Source: Tubiluchus corallicola (lineage: Eukaryota > Priapulida > Priapulimorpha > Priapulimorphida > Tubiluchidae). From it: a DNA stretch of 64,000 nt. The notes beneath the pieces were generated by a model that did no database searches, had not been told where the DNA came from, and saw only the letters and a list, made by a program, of their open reading frames with translations. Location: contig JAQGDQ010002369.1 of the NCBI GenBank assembly GCA_030141605.1, positions 682,001-746,000 on the forward strand, read 5' to 3'. A program made the position numbers and the translations under genes. Of the stretch, positions 34,555-43,852 are shown in pieces (within the stretch, counting starts at the first letter, position 1; the number at the start of each line of letters is the position of its first letter).

Positions 34555-35360
34555 TCTGTAGGATCTTCTCTTTTGGCCCAGTATTCGGGGCCGTAATCGT
34601 AAGTGAGCTGTTCCCCTTTTTGTATCGGACGATTTGCGTAGATAATGACATGCATGATGTTGCCGGAGAAAACGGGCATCGGATCGACATTGCCCTTATC
34701 GCTATGATTGATGAAGCGCATGAGATTTCCCTTGTCCTGAGCATCGATCGTATAGGGGGTGCGAACTCTTTCACCGATCACATACTCAAAACAGTAGCAG
34801 TTGTTTTTATCTGCTCTTGGGCGGTGTCTTCGCAGAACTCCAGTATACTCTCCCACATAGTCTCGCTTCTTTAGTTCGCAATTGGTGAATAGGCCAAATC
34901 CGAAAACATTATCGATCCACCGGATAGTACAGTCTACTTCTTTATGTTTGGAAATCTCCGATGCGTAATAGCTGCCCAGCCACTTCTGTTCCCGTGAGAT
35001 GATCCCCCTCATCTTTGCTTTTTCACATTTGCGGACGATTTTTCTGATGATGGAATATTTGCTCACTTCCAGGCTGGGAAGGTACTCAAAATTCATGAGT
35101 TTTTCTAACTCCGGACGCGTAAACTCTTCTATAGCTCCATCTTTTTCTACAGGATAAAGCCTTTCTTCTTCTTGAAAAGAAAGCAAGCTGAGAAACTCTT
35201 TGAGAAACTCTTTTCGATTGAGGAACTCCGCGGTCTCAATGGGGGTAAATCCTTCATTGTTTTTCTCGTTCAACCATTCCTCTTGAGCATCGATGATCCG
35301 ATTGGAGTGAATGGCCTCATGAAGTGGGTTTTGTTTTGGTCTCTTTAAAAATAGGTTCAT
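34551..35360 (-). CDS. SET-domain protein lysine methyltransferase (second of pair)
   Basis: 269 residues. The N-terminal part has one ankyrin-like unit (PLHEAIHSNRI, EGFTPIETAEFLNR). The C-terminal SET domain is complete: FGFGLFTNCELKKRDYVGEYTG, the SAM-binding and catalytic RFINHS, and YDYGPEYW. It resembles the chlamydial type III effector NUE, which methylates histones. It overlaps its upstream paralogue by 4 bp (ATGA), a translationally coupled tandem duplicate. No signal peptide. Nuclear targeting is inference; the sequence shows a SET enzyme but not its target. Confidence 0.82.
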   Translation of the reverse strand: MNLFLKRPKQNPLHEAIHSNRIIDAQEEWLNEKNNEGFTPIETAEFLNRKEFLKEFLSLLSFQEEERLYPVEKDGAIEEFTRPELEKLMNFEYLPSLEVSKYSIIRKIVRKCEKAKMRGIISREQKWLGSYYASEISKHKEVDCTIRWIDNVFGFGLFTNCELKKRDYVGEYTGVLRRHRPRADKNNCYCFEYVIGERVRTPYTIDAQDKGNLMRFINHSDKGNVDPMPVFSGNIMHVIIYANRPIQKGEQLTYDYGPEYWAKREDPTD

Positions 35361-36202
35361 GAGGGTGTCACACTGCTTGAATGTTTCGGGTGAAGTGATG
35401 GGATGCTCTCATATTTTTCTTTGCTTTGTTCCCAAAAAAGTTCTCCGTAATCGAAGGTCAGCTGTTTTCCTTTGGCAATAGGCTCCAGAGAGCGGAAAAT
35501 GATCCGTAAAAAGGGTGAAACATAAATGCCTATGATCTCAAGGTTAGGCTCGTCGCTGTGGTTGATGTACCTTGTGAAGTTCCCGGCATGTTTGGCATCG
35601 ATCACGAACTCCTTGGGGTCGTCTAGGGAGATAGGATAACGGAGACAGTAATTGTTATACTTGATCAAGCTCTTCGATCTCTTCCTCACTACCCCTGTAT
35701 ACTCTCCTACAAATTCCCGAGGGCGGATATCCTGATCGGCAAAAACACCATATTGGATCTGATCATTGACAAATTGGACCTTCACTTCCGGGTGCTTCCT
35801 TTGCTCAACCTCTTCCCGATAGTAGGCCCCCCGAAAGATCTTGTATTGCTGTATGAGTCCCTCTTTCTTTGCATGGCGGGTCTTTTGCAAGACTTTTTGC
35901 AATACAGAGAAGCTTTCGAAGGTCAGCGTGGAAAGAGGCTCTACAGGATCGGGAAAAGTCTCCATAGTCTCAGGAAAGTGTTTTCGAAGCTCATAGATCT
36001 TTTTGGTTTTCTTCAGGTTCAGGTATTGGACTAGCTCTAGGAATGTGAGGCCGTAGAAGATCTGCCGGTATTGGGTCTTCGGGTCGGAAATGAGTCTTCG
36101 CAGTCTCTCAGGATCATCTTTTTTCAGGGCCTCCAGGAGAAGAGAATTTTCTGTATGGTCAGGACCGGTAATGATTTCTTTGAAGACTTTATGAAGTTGC
36201 AT
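35357..36202 (-). CDS. SET-domain protein lysine methyltransferase (first of pair)
   Basis: 281 residues, same layout as the downstream paralogue: an N-terminal helical/ankyrin-like region (ENSLLLEALKKDDPERLRRL), a linker, then SET with YGVFADQDIRPREFVGEYTG, NFTRYINHSDEPN and FDYGELFWEQ. Catalytic and SAM-binding residues (NHS, final Tyr) are kept in both copies, so both are probably active with different targets. A Ser/His-rich 20-residue tail follows. It leads the two-gene unit. Confidence 0.82.
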   Translation of the reverse strand: MQLHKVFKEIITGPDHTENSLLLEALKKDDPERLRRLISDPKTQYRQIFYGLTFLELVQYLNLKKTKKIYELRKHFPETMETFPDPVEPLSTLTFESFSVLQKVLQKTRHAKKEGLIQQYKIFRGAYYREEVEQRKHPEVKVQFVNDQIQYGVFADQDIRPREFVGEYTGVVRKRSKSLIKYNNYCLRYPISLDDPKEFVIDAKHAGNFTRYINHSDEPNLEIIGIYVSPFLRIIFRSLEPIAKGKQLTFDYGELFWEQSKEKYESIPSLHPKHSSSVTPS

Positions 36203-36275
36203 GCTCGATCAATGTATGTTGGATGAAAAGTAGCATGTTCTGAAGGAATTGTCTAGAGGAGGAGGTTTGGGAGGG

Positions 36276-36311
36276 AAAAAAATCCTGCCCTCGGGAAAGG
36301 GGAGGGCAGGA
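36276..36311 (-). terminator. Intrinsic terminator after the coiled-coil gene
   Basis: On the minus strand, a stem TCCTGCCCTC with GAGGGCAGGA (36283-36311) is followed by a run of seven T (36276-36282). Confidence 0.85.
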
Positions 36312-36318
36312 ATAGGAT

Positions 36319-37545
36319 TTAAGCAGCAGTAGCAGCCTTCTTTGCGAATCTGTCGCCTGTTAATCTTGCTTCAGTTCTTGATTGTCTTGCAAGTTCTCGC
36401 TCGACGATCTTTCGGACGTCTGCAGGAGATATCCCATCATTACGTCCACAGTCTACATCGACTTTCGCTGATTGGTTATAGCCTTTTTCTGTGGAATCAA
36501 CTTTTACATTCCCATTTGAATTGTAAACATTGACTTCCACTTTCTGGTTCACTTTAACAGAACTACTGAAAGTCTTATAGGCCACTAATCCAATGACCGC
36601 TGCAGCGGTGAGACCCCATGTAGTCCATGAGTAATTCATCGGGTTTATAAGGCCAACTCCGCCTGAGATTCGGTTCGCAGTTCCACTATTGTCTCCAGCT
36701 AGCCAAGAAGCCCAATCAAGAGTCTTCCCAGCGGCTCCGCAGTCAACACACTCACCAGTAGCAACTTGTTTAAGAGAATTCCAGACATGTTTGCCATCAC
36801 CTGTGAGGTCAATCACACGGTTTTGCGCCCAGCTGCCATCGTAATGTGCATGGAATGTATTGCTCCACTCTTCGAAGTATTGGTTCCACTCTTCGAATTT
36901 CTGACCAGCTTCTTCAGCTTTCTGAGATGCTTCTTCAGCTTTCTGAGATGCTTCTTCAGCTTTCTGAGATGCTTCTTCCAATCTGCCAGATGCACCTTTC
37001 AAACCATCAGTAGCTTGTTGTGCGTCTGTGCTTGCACTACGTAAAGTCTTGGCAGTTTGCTCGCCTGTCTGTCTGATCGTTTCAGCAGATTTATCGATGG
37101 TCGCGACAGTCTCCTCGACTTTAGAGGTAGCTTCATGCAAAGCTCCTGTCGTTTGATCAACAGTTGTTTTCAAATGCTGAGCAGTTTGGAGAGACGAATA
37201 AGAAGCTGTCTTTATGGCATTAGCAGATGTCTGTCCCTGAGCAGCAGCATCTCTCATTTGAGAAACAGCGCTGGAAGCCTCTCGAGAAGCTCCTTTTATT
37301 TCTCTCGTAGCTGACTGAACATCATCGATCGAACACTGGAGCTTGTTAGTATATTTTTCAAATACTGACAGAGCTCTATCTGATGTGCCCCATAAACTTT
37401 TTACTCCATCTACAAGAGTTTGTCCTAATCCAGGTCCTTGGTTTTGAGGCTGGGCTTTATGCCCTCTGCCGCCACGGACCATATCATTCCAGTCTACTGG
37501 TGGAAGATGGCCGAGAGACATTCCTTGTAATACTGGATCTACCAT
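36319..37545 (-). CDS. Coiled-coil membrane protein with heptad repeats, 408 aa
   Basis: Residues about 55-215 are Ala/Gln/Glu/Thr-rich and form a long coiled coil, with a hypervariable-looking core of EEASQKA units (three identical heptads). A Cys-containing soluble region (ATGECVDCGAAGKTLD) follows, then one hydrophobic helix (about 312-330, WGLTAAAVIGLVAYKTF), a strand-rich segment with VNQKVEVNVYNSNGNVKV, and a basic Ala-rich end. The coiled coil resembles the signalling part of chemotaxis receptors only in composition. No signal peptide. It may be a secreted or membrane-attached structural protein; unknown family. Confidence 0.6.
   Translation of the reverse strand: MVDPVLQGMSLGHLPPVDWNDMVRGGRGHKAQPQNQGPGLGQTLVDGVKSLWGTSDRALSVFEKYTNKLQCSIDDVQSATREIKGASREASSAVSQMRDAAAQGQTSANAIKTASYSSLQTAQHLKTTVDQTTGALHEATSKVEETVATIDKSAETIRQTGEQTAKTLRSASTDAQQATDGLKGASGRLEEASQKAEEASQKAEEASQKAEEAGQKFEEWNQYFEEWSNTFHAHYDGSWAQNRVIDLTGDGKHVWNSLKQVATGECVDCGAAGKTLDWASWLAGDNSGTANRISGGVGLINPMNYSWTTWGLTAAAVIGLVAYKTFSSSVKVNQKVEVNVYNSNGNVKVDSTEKGYNQSAKVDVDCGRNDGISPADVRKIVERELARQSRTEARLTGDRFAKKAATAA
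36910..36972. repeat. 21-bp tandem repeat, three identical copies
   Basis: Three exact 21-bp units inside the coiled-coil gene, each encoding one EEASQKA heptad. The copy number can change without breaking the frame. Confidence 0.9.
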
Positions 37546-37786
37546 GGGTCTATCCCCTTGTTAAAAATTTTAATTTTTGGCCTGAAATTATCCTCTAAAA
37601 AACGGTTTTCGTCAAAGAAATTTCAGGAAGGTTTTCCAACCTTTGTTTTCAATAAGTTAAGCGTAGATTTTAGGATAAATGGATTAAGGAAACATTAAGA
37701 GATTTATTAATTCGTAAAAAAAGTGAAAAATGTTGGCAAGTTCAAATTTGGATTCGTCGTTGCAAGAACAGATATTACAAATTGTT

Positions 37787-38527
37787 TCACAGCGGCGGGA
37801 CGGCAGGCATCAAAGGGGCAATGATTTTTTGATAAAAAAGAGCTCCCAGGATACCGCCTAAGATCGGGCCGACAATCGGAATCCAGGCATAGGAGCAGTC
37901 AGAAGTTCCTTTGCCATGTATAGGTAATATTTGATGCATGATGCGTGGGCCCAAGTCTCGTGCTGGATTGATGGCAAATCCAGTAGGGCCACCTAATGAA
38001 AGACCGATGCTGAAAATCAGAATACCGACGGCAAAAGGGCCGAACCCAAAACCGATATTGTTATGCACATTGAATATGCCGAGTACTCCGACAAGTAAAA
38101 CAAAGGTCGCGATGATCTCAGTTAGAAAATTGGCAGGATAGGAGCGGGCAACGGGTTGTGTAGAAAAGCAGAGAAGTTTTCTTGTGGGATCAGATGTTTT
38201 TTTCCAATGAGGCAGATAAGTGAGCCAGACGAGAAAAGCTCCGATCATGGCCCCTACCATTTGACCGAATAGGTAATAGGGAACCAAATGCCAGGGAGTT
38301 CTTCCTGCTGCGGCAAGTCCTAATGTGACTGCCGGATTGATGTGCCTCTCACTGATCCATCCAATGATGTAAATAGCAACAGCTACCGCAAATCCCCAAC
38401 CTGTTGCAATGACGATCCATCCTGAATCTTTTCCTTTGGATTCATCGAGAAGAACATTGGCCACTGCTCCATTGCCTAAAAGCATCAACATCATCGTACC
38501 AATCATTTCGGAAAAGAAGATCGTCAT
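37787..38527 (-). CDS. glpF: Glycerol facilitator (MIP/aquaglyceroporin)
   Basis: 246 residues with six membrane helices and two NPA half-helices: HINPAVT (NPA at 64-66) and AINPARD (187-189). Asp after the second NPA-Arg marks the glycerol-conducting branch, as opposed to water channels. It lets glycerol enter the cytosol by diffusion, where GlpK traps it. It is divergent from, and 1.3 kb away from, the glpK-glpD operon, with one OMP gene between. About 240 bp of AT-rich sequence separates it from the coiled-coil gene. Confidence 0.9.
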   Translation of the reverse strand: MTIFFSEMIGTMMLMLLGNGAVANVLLDESKGKDSGWIVIATGWGFAVAVAIYIIGWISERHINPAVTLGLAAAGRTPWHLVPYYLFGQMVGAMIGAFLVWLTYLPHWKKTSDPTRKLLCFSTQPVARSYPANFLTEIIATFVLLVGVLGIFNVHNNIGFGFGPFAVGILIFSIGLSLGGPTGFAINPARDLGPRIMHQILPIHGKGTSDCSYAWIPIVGPILGGILGALFYQKIIAPLMPAVPPL

Positions 38528-38649
38528 TGGTTCCTCCGCAAAAAATGAGATTATGAGACGTATTCAAAATATACAAGAGCTGTTTTCGTCGTATGGATTA
38601 TTATCCTCTGGTTTTATATAGTCTCTTTTTTACCTGGAGGATATTCGAG

Positions 38650-39724
38650 ATGAAAAATTGGATCTATTTATTGCTGGCTTCACTCCCCTTTTTGGCCGAG
38701 GGAGCAAACAACTATGCAAATATGCCACGCCCCCAAAAGCATCGGTCTTGTGATTTTGAGCCAACGGAAATCAATAGTCGCGGGGTTTTTCACGCCAATG
38801 GAGAGTTCCTTTATTGGAGAGTATTCAATGATGGCATATCTTATGCAGTATCGGCTCATCCTCCAACAATTTCACCCACTGCACCAATCAATGAAAAGAT
38901 CGAACACGTATCCTTTGATTATCATTCAGGTTTTCGTATTGGGGCTGGTTATACAACTCCTTATGATGAATGGGACATATCTGGATCTTGGGTGAGTTAT
39001 AGTTCTAGTGAAAATGCCTTTGCTTCGGCAGATGGAGTGAATTCTATGCTTTTTTCTCTTTGGTCCTTTTTATTGGACCGCGCAACAGGTTTTGATTTTA
39101 CGCAGCCAGTCAATGCGGGTGCTGAAATGCGCATAGATTTTGATGTAGTTGACATCTCGCTGGGCAGGTTTTTCTTTATCGGTTCTACTTTCGCTTTTAA
39201 ACCTTCCATGGGAGTAAAGCTCGCATGGATCAAACAAAGAGAAGATATTATCTATACAGGAGCGCTCGCTGGCATAAGTGCTTTTACTGAAGATACGGTA
39301 AACTATATTGAATAGAATGAGGGGAGCAGGACTCCGTCTCGGATCAGATTTACGGATGGTTTTGAAGTGGGGCTTTGAGTTTTATGGAAGTATCTTTTAT
39401 TCGCTTCTTTCTTCTAACATTCAAGTTAATGATGAAGAGTTTCTCAATATCCAAGGATTTGCTCCAGCCGATGATATTGCCAAAAACAAACTGCGCCTGA
39501 TGAATACAGCCATTGAGATGTCTGCCGGACTGAAATGGGGAACGTATATATATAAAAAAGCTTATCTGAGTATTCATGTTGGTTTTGAGCAGCAAAACTA
39601 TATGGACTTCAACCAACTGAGACTGCTCATTGTTGGTTTGACACCCCGTGGGATTTCCTCAAACGGTAATTCTGGTAGCTTTGGTATGCATGGCCTTGTA
39701 ACCGGTGCGAAGCTCTTCTTTTAA
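38650..39724 (+). pseudogene. Legionella-type major outer membrane protein, single-base frameshift
   Basis: A paralogue of the OMP at 15983. The ATG at 38650 (TGGAGG upstream) gives a signal peptide (KNWIYLLLASLPFLAEGA) and the family block GVFHANGEFLYWRVFNDGISYAV, then GFRIGAGYTTPYDEWDI. The frame breaks near 39304-39310 and the rest of the barrel (RGAGLRLGSDLRMVLKWGF to a C-terminal Phe, TGAKLFF) continues in another frame to 39724. Removing one base there gives about 357 residues. It is located inside the glycerol gene cluster, and could serve as the outer-membrane entry. Confidence 0.78.
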
Positions 39725-39751
39725 GCTGCCATTGATGTGCATAACTATATC

Positions 39752-39792
39752 GCCTCTTGTTTTTCTTAACGAAAGACAAGAGGCTTTTTTTT
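39752..39792 (+). terminator. Strong intrinsic terminator after the OMP gene
   Basis: Stem GCCTCTTGT with ACAAGAGGC, loop about 15 nt, followed by eight T. It separates the OMP from glpK. Confidence 0.9.
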
Positions 39793-39859
39793 GGTGAAAA
39801 AAGAAGAAAATCATTGACAGATCCTATCGTAGATGGGACATCAGAGCATAAGAGGGGCT

Positions 39860-41350
39860 ATGAAATATATTCTCGCATTGGACCAGGGAACGACGAGTTC
39901 GAGAGCTTTGATCATCGACAAAGAGGGAAATGTCGTTACTAAAGCTCAGAAAGAGATCATGCAACACTTTGTTGAATCGGGACATGTGGAGCATGACGCC
40001 GAAGAAATCTGGTCCTCTCAATTTAGTGTTGCCAGCGAAGTGTTCGCAAAGAGTTCCTGTGATGCAAGTGACATCGCAGCAATTGGGATCACCAATCAAA
40101 GGGAGACGACGATTCTTTGGGACCGAAAGACATCAAAGCCGATTTACCATGCCATTGTATGGCAGGACCGAAGAACCACTTCTTACTGTGAAAAGTTGAA
40201 GAAAGAGGAAAAAGAGGAGATCTTTCGCAAAAAGACAGGTCTGCCTCTCGATCCCTATTTTTCAGGGACCAAAGTGCGCTGGCTTTTGGAAAATGTCGAA
40301 GGGGCGATGGAAAAGGCTGAAAAGGGAGACCTTGCGTTTGGAACGGTCGATTCCTGGCTCATTTGGAAGCTGACCAAAGGAAAAGTTCATGTCACCGATG
40401 TGACGAATGCGTCGAGAACATTGATGTTCAATATTCATACCGAGAAATGGGACGAAGAGCTTCTAGAGATATTAGGAGTCCCTTCTTCCATTCTGCCCTA
40501 TGTTCGTTCCTGTAGTGAAATTTATGGGGAAACGGCTCCAGGAGTATTTCCTTCCTCGATTCCGATTGCTGGGATCGCAGGAGACCAGCACGCCTCTCTT
40601 TTTGGACAGGGAGTGTTTCATAGGGGAGGGGTAAAGTGCACTTATGGAACGGGTTGTTTCATGTTGATGAACACAGAAGAGATACCTGTCTTTTCCAAGA
40701 ACAATTTGCTGACGACCATCGCGTGGAAGATCGGAAATGAAACGAATTATGCATTGGAAGGAAGCGTCTTCGTTGCCGGAGCCATTGTAAAGTGGCTCAA
40801 AGACAAACTGAACCTTTTTGAGAAGTCGATCGAAATTGAAAAACTGGCGTCTAATGTTCCTGATACAGGAGGAGTCTACTTTATTCCTGCTTTATCAGGG
40901 CTAGGAGCCCCTTATTGGGACCCCTATACAAGAGCAACAATCTTTGGAATATCAGGGGGAACGACGAAGGAACATCTTTGCCGGGCTGCCTTAGAAGGAA
41001 TAGCTTTTGAAGCGACCGATGTACTCAATGCCATGGCATCTGATGCAGAGCTTCCGATTCAGGAACTTCGTGTCGATGGTGGCGTTGTTGTGAGTGATCT
41101 GCTGATGCAGTTCCAGGCTGATCTATTACGAACGGATGTTCTTCGTCCACAGATGAAAGAATTGACCGCTTTGGGTGCAGCCTTTTTAGCGGGACTGGCA
41201 GTGGGATTTTGGAAGAGTAAAGAAGAGATCGCTGCATCCTGGCACTTAGACCGAAAATTCACTCCTGTGATTGAAGAAGAAAAAGCAAAAGAAATGTACT
41301 CAAGATGGAAACGCGCTGTTGAATGCGCGCGGGTGTGGGAGGAGAAGTGA
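39860..41350 (+). CDS. glpK: Glycerol kinase
   Basis: 496 residues, FGGY family; phosphorylates glycerol to sn-glycerol 3-phosphate using ATP. The N-terminal ATP loop DQGTTSSRALI, the GITNQRETTILWDR block, WQDRRT and the FGGY signature GIAGDQHASLFGQ are complete, and the length is normal. The ATG at 39860 has AGAGGGG upstream; an earlier in-frame ATG (39833) has no such site. It is followed directly by glpD, whose start overlaps the stop of glpK. With GlpF and GlpD it gives the complete route from glycerol to dihydroxyacetone phosphate. Confidence 0.93.
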   Translation: MKYILALDQGTTSSRALIIDKEGNVVTKAQKEIMQHFVESGHVEHDAEEIWSSQFSVASEVFAKSSCDASDIAAIGITNQRETTILWDRKTSKPIYHAIVWQDRRTTSYCEKLKKEEKEEIFRKKTGLPLDPYFSGTKVRWLLENVEGAMEKAEKGDLAFGTVDSWLIWKLTKGKVHVTDVTNASRTLMFNIHTEKWDEELLEILGVPSSILPYVRSCSEIYGETAPGVFPSSIPIAGIAGDQHASLFGQGVFHRGGVKCTYGTGCFMLMNTEEIPVFSKNNLLTTIAWKIGNETNYALEGSVFVAGAIVKWLKDKLNLFEKSIEIEKLASNVPDTGGVYFIPALSGLGAPYWDPYTRATIFGISGGTTKEHLCRAALEGIAFEATDVLNAMASDAELPIQELRVDGGVVVSDLLMQFQADLLRTDVLRPQMKELTALGAAFLAGLAVGFWKSKEEIAASWHLDRKFTPVIEEEKAKEMYSRWKRAVECARVWEEK

Positions 41351-42903
41351 AGCGAAAAAGCATGCTCGATGAGTTGAAGTCTGATGATGTATGGGACGTC
41401 GTTATCATTGGAGGAGGAGCGACAGGTTTGGGAGCTGCAGTTGATGCCGCATCCAGAAACTTTAAAACCCTTTTGATCGAGCAGTCTGATTTTGCAAAAG
41501 CTACCTCTTCACGAAGTACGAAACTCATTCATGGCGGGCTTCGCTATCTAAAGCAGGGAAATATCCATCTCGTTACAGAAGCTTTAAAAGAAAGAGGGCT
41601 TCTATACAAGAACGCTCCTCATATTGCTGCTTCACTGCCTTTTATCGTTCCCAATTACCAATGGTGGGAAGCTCCTTTTTATGGTATCGGGCTGAAGATG
41701 TATGACGTTCTGGCAGGAAAACTGGGTATTGAGAAGTCTCATCATATCAGTAAGGAAGAGACCATAAAGCATATCCCTACGATCGAGACGAAAGGACTCA
41801 GAGGAGGTGTGATCTACTTTGATGGACAGTTCGATGATGCACGCCTTGCAATCACTTTAGCGCAAACTGCAGCTGATTTAGGGGCGACAGTTCTCAATTA
41901 CATGAAGTGCATTTCTCTTGTGAAAGAGAAGGAGAAGGTCAAAGGCATTGTCATGAAAGATGCCTTGAGTGGGGATGAATATACCGTCAAAGCGAGAATT
42001 GTCATCAATGCGACAAGCATATTCTCCGATGAAATCCGAAGGCTCGATGATCCGAAGGCTGAAAAGATGATGACGCCGAGCCAAGGGATCCATCTCGTTT
42101 TAGATCAGAGTTTTCTCCCTGGAGACTCAGCGATCATGCTTCCCCAGACTCCTGATGGCCGAGTCCTTTTTTTTGTTCCCTGGCATAATCGCGTATTGGT
42201 CGGGACAACCGATACGCCTGTAGACAAACCTGCTTTGGAACCAAAGGCATTAAAGGAAGAAATAGAGTTCCTGTTAAAACAAGCTTCGCAGTATCTGAGC
42301 AAACATCCCAAAAAAGAAGATATCCTCAGTGTATTTGCAGGGATACGTCCTTTAGTGAAAGCAAAAAAGAGCAAAGGAAGTACAGCGGCTCTTTCCCGCG
42401 ATCATGTGATCCAGGTCTCCGATTGCCAGCTCATCTCTATCATGGGCGGTAAATGGACAACCTATCGGAAAATGTCTGAAGATGTAATCGACCAGGCTGT
42501 CGAAGTAGGAAAACTGAAAAAAGAAAAAAGCAAAACGGCAGACCTTTCCCTTCATGGATACATGGAAGGAGTAAAAGAGGTCGATTCCTGGGACGTCTAT
42601 GGATCTGATGCAAAAATGATCAGCGATCTTACAGAGGAAAACAAACAATGGGGGAAACTTCTCCATCCCCGTCTCCCCTACTTTGACAATGAAGTGATTT
42701 GGGCTGTTCGAAAGGAAATGGCACAGAGTCTTGAAGATGTTCTTGCGCGAAGAACAAGAGCACTGTTACTTGATGCGAGAGCGAGCTTGGAGGTAGCCCC
42801 GAAAGTCGCTGCAATGATGGCCAAAGAACTCGACAAGGACGACAGCTGGGTTCAAGAACAGGTTCAGACCTACAGAAGTTTAGCTCATCACTACATTCTC
42901 TAA
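41347..42903 (+). CDS. glpD: FAD-dependent glycerol-3-phosphate dehydrogenase
   Basis: 518 residues. Oxidises glycerol 3-phosphate to dihydroxyacetone phosphate at the inner membrane and passes electrons to the quinone pool. FAD-binding GGGATG near residue 22, TSSRSTKLIHGGLRYL, IRPLVKAK and the GGKWTTYRKMSED block are typical. I choose the GTG at 41347: GGGAGGAGA lies just before it and the GTGA overlap couples it to glpK; the next ATG (41362) is too far from that site. The C-terminal region (RRTRALLLDARAS) is also the family's. Confidence 0.92.
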   Translation: MKRKSMLDELKSDDVWDVVIIGGGATGLGAAVDAASRNFKTLLIEQSDFAKATSSRSTKLIHGGLRYLKQGNIHLVTEALKERGLLYKNAPHIAASLPFIVPNYQWWEAPFYGIGLKMYDVLAGKLGIEKSHHISKEETIKHIPTIETKGLRGGVIYFDGQFDDARLAITLAQTAADLGATVLNYMKCISLVKEKEKVKGIVMKDALSGDEYTVKARIVINATSIFSDEIRRLDDPKAEKMMTPSQGIHLVLDQSFLPGDSAIMLPQTPDGRVLFFVPWHNRVLVGTTDTPVDKPALEPKALKEEIEFLLKQASQYLSKHPKKEDILSVFAGIRPLVKAKKSKGSTAALSRDHVIQVSDCQLISIMGGKWTTYRKMSEDVIDQAVEVGKLKKEKSKTADLSLHGYMEGVKEVDSWDVYGSDAKMISDLTEENKQWGKLLHPRLPYFDNEVIWAVRKEMAQSLEDVLARRTRALLLDARASLEVAPKVAAMMAKELDKDDSWVQEQVQTYRSLAHHYIL

Positions 42904-43003
42904 AAAACCCATTTTTTAGTATTTAAATGTTTACTTTTAATATATTGTCAATTATTTTCTTTCACCCCGTTTTGTAATAATTTATTTAAAAGGTAGGTTT
43001 GTT

Positions 43004-43495
43004 ATGAGTTCTAATTCGATTTTTTTGCCCCCTGGCTTAGGTACAAGTCTTCATTTGCGTTTGTGCAGGGAAATGCAAATTAATCCGGGTGAAGAAGATG
43101 AAATGCAAGAAGTTATTTTAAAAGGAGCTACAAGATTTTTAGTTACTCTGATCACTCTTCCTCTCTTTTCTACCATCGGAATCATTTATAATCTCTTAAA
43201 TGCTACAGGAAAAGCCGGCCTCGGGATAATAGGATTTCATTATAAAAGAGATATTTTTGAGTATAACTCTGAAAAATGTGCAAAAGAAGTAAGAGAGCAC
43301 TTGGGATTTGCAACAATAGACTTTGGATCCCGTGTTTTGTCTAAATACATTGCTATTTGTCATGCGATTGCACCTGACAAGAGAATCGATCTTCAAGAAA
43401 AGATTGAGGATTGGGTTATTAGTTGGGCAAGTGAAAAACCGAAAGTAGAAAATCCAAATAATCGTAAGTGCGTGATCATCACTCTAAATGAATAG
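43004..43495 (+). CDS. Small protein with paired hydrophobic segments (Inc-like), 163 aa
   Basis: After a short polar start comes a hydrophobic region at residues about 43-78 (TRFLVTLITLPLFSTIGIIYN, then KAGLGIIGF), divided by a few polar residues; the rest is soluble with several Cys. No signal peptide. This fits the bilobed domain of short inclusion membrane proteins. AAAAGGTAGG precedes the ATG. It overlaps the next small gene by 8 bp. No family recognised. Confidence 0.5.
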   Translation: MSSNSIFLPPGLGTSLHLRLCREMQINPGEEDEMQEVILKGATRFLVTLITLPLFSTIGIIYNLLNATGKAGLGIIGFHYKRDIFEYNSEKCAKEVREHLGFATIDFGSRVLSKYIAICHAIAPDKRIDLQEKIEDWVISWASEKPKVENPNNRKCVIITLNE

Positions 43496-43697
43496 AAAAT
43501 TAACAAAAAAAAGCAGCGTCCAAATCGTCCCTATTTATGAGGTAGATTCAGTGGATTGTCCTTTTCAAGATATTCGAAATGATAGGGAAGTAGAGAGGAA
43601 GAAAAAGAAAGAATGGACGGAGAGTCCTCCGAAGAAAGACTTTGAAAAGTCAAGTCGGACTGAACCTCAGGGATTTGTATTTGGATGGATGAGATAA
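43488..43697 (+). CDS. Small basic protein, 69 aa
   Basis: Overlaps the end of the preceding gene by 8 bp in another frame, which suggests coupled translation. Lys/Glu-rich (NDREVERKKKKEWTESPPKKD) with no membrane segment; probably disordered. Support is only position and length, so it may not be a real gene. Confidence 0.35.
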   Translation: MNRKLTKKSSVQIVPIYEVDSVDCPFQDIRNDREVERKKKKEWTESPPKKDFEKSSRTEPQGFVFGWMR

Positions 43698-43852
43698 GAT
43701 TGAGATATTCTTTGGGATTCATAGAACCTCATATTTGAAGAAGAAGAGAAGTGTAACGCTTTCTGAAAATTTCTATCAATCTTATTACCATCTGTTTGAA
43801 AATTGAAGCAGTTTTTGTTATAAGATTTGTTTTTGAAAATTCCGAGGGAACC

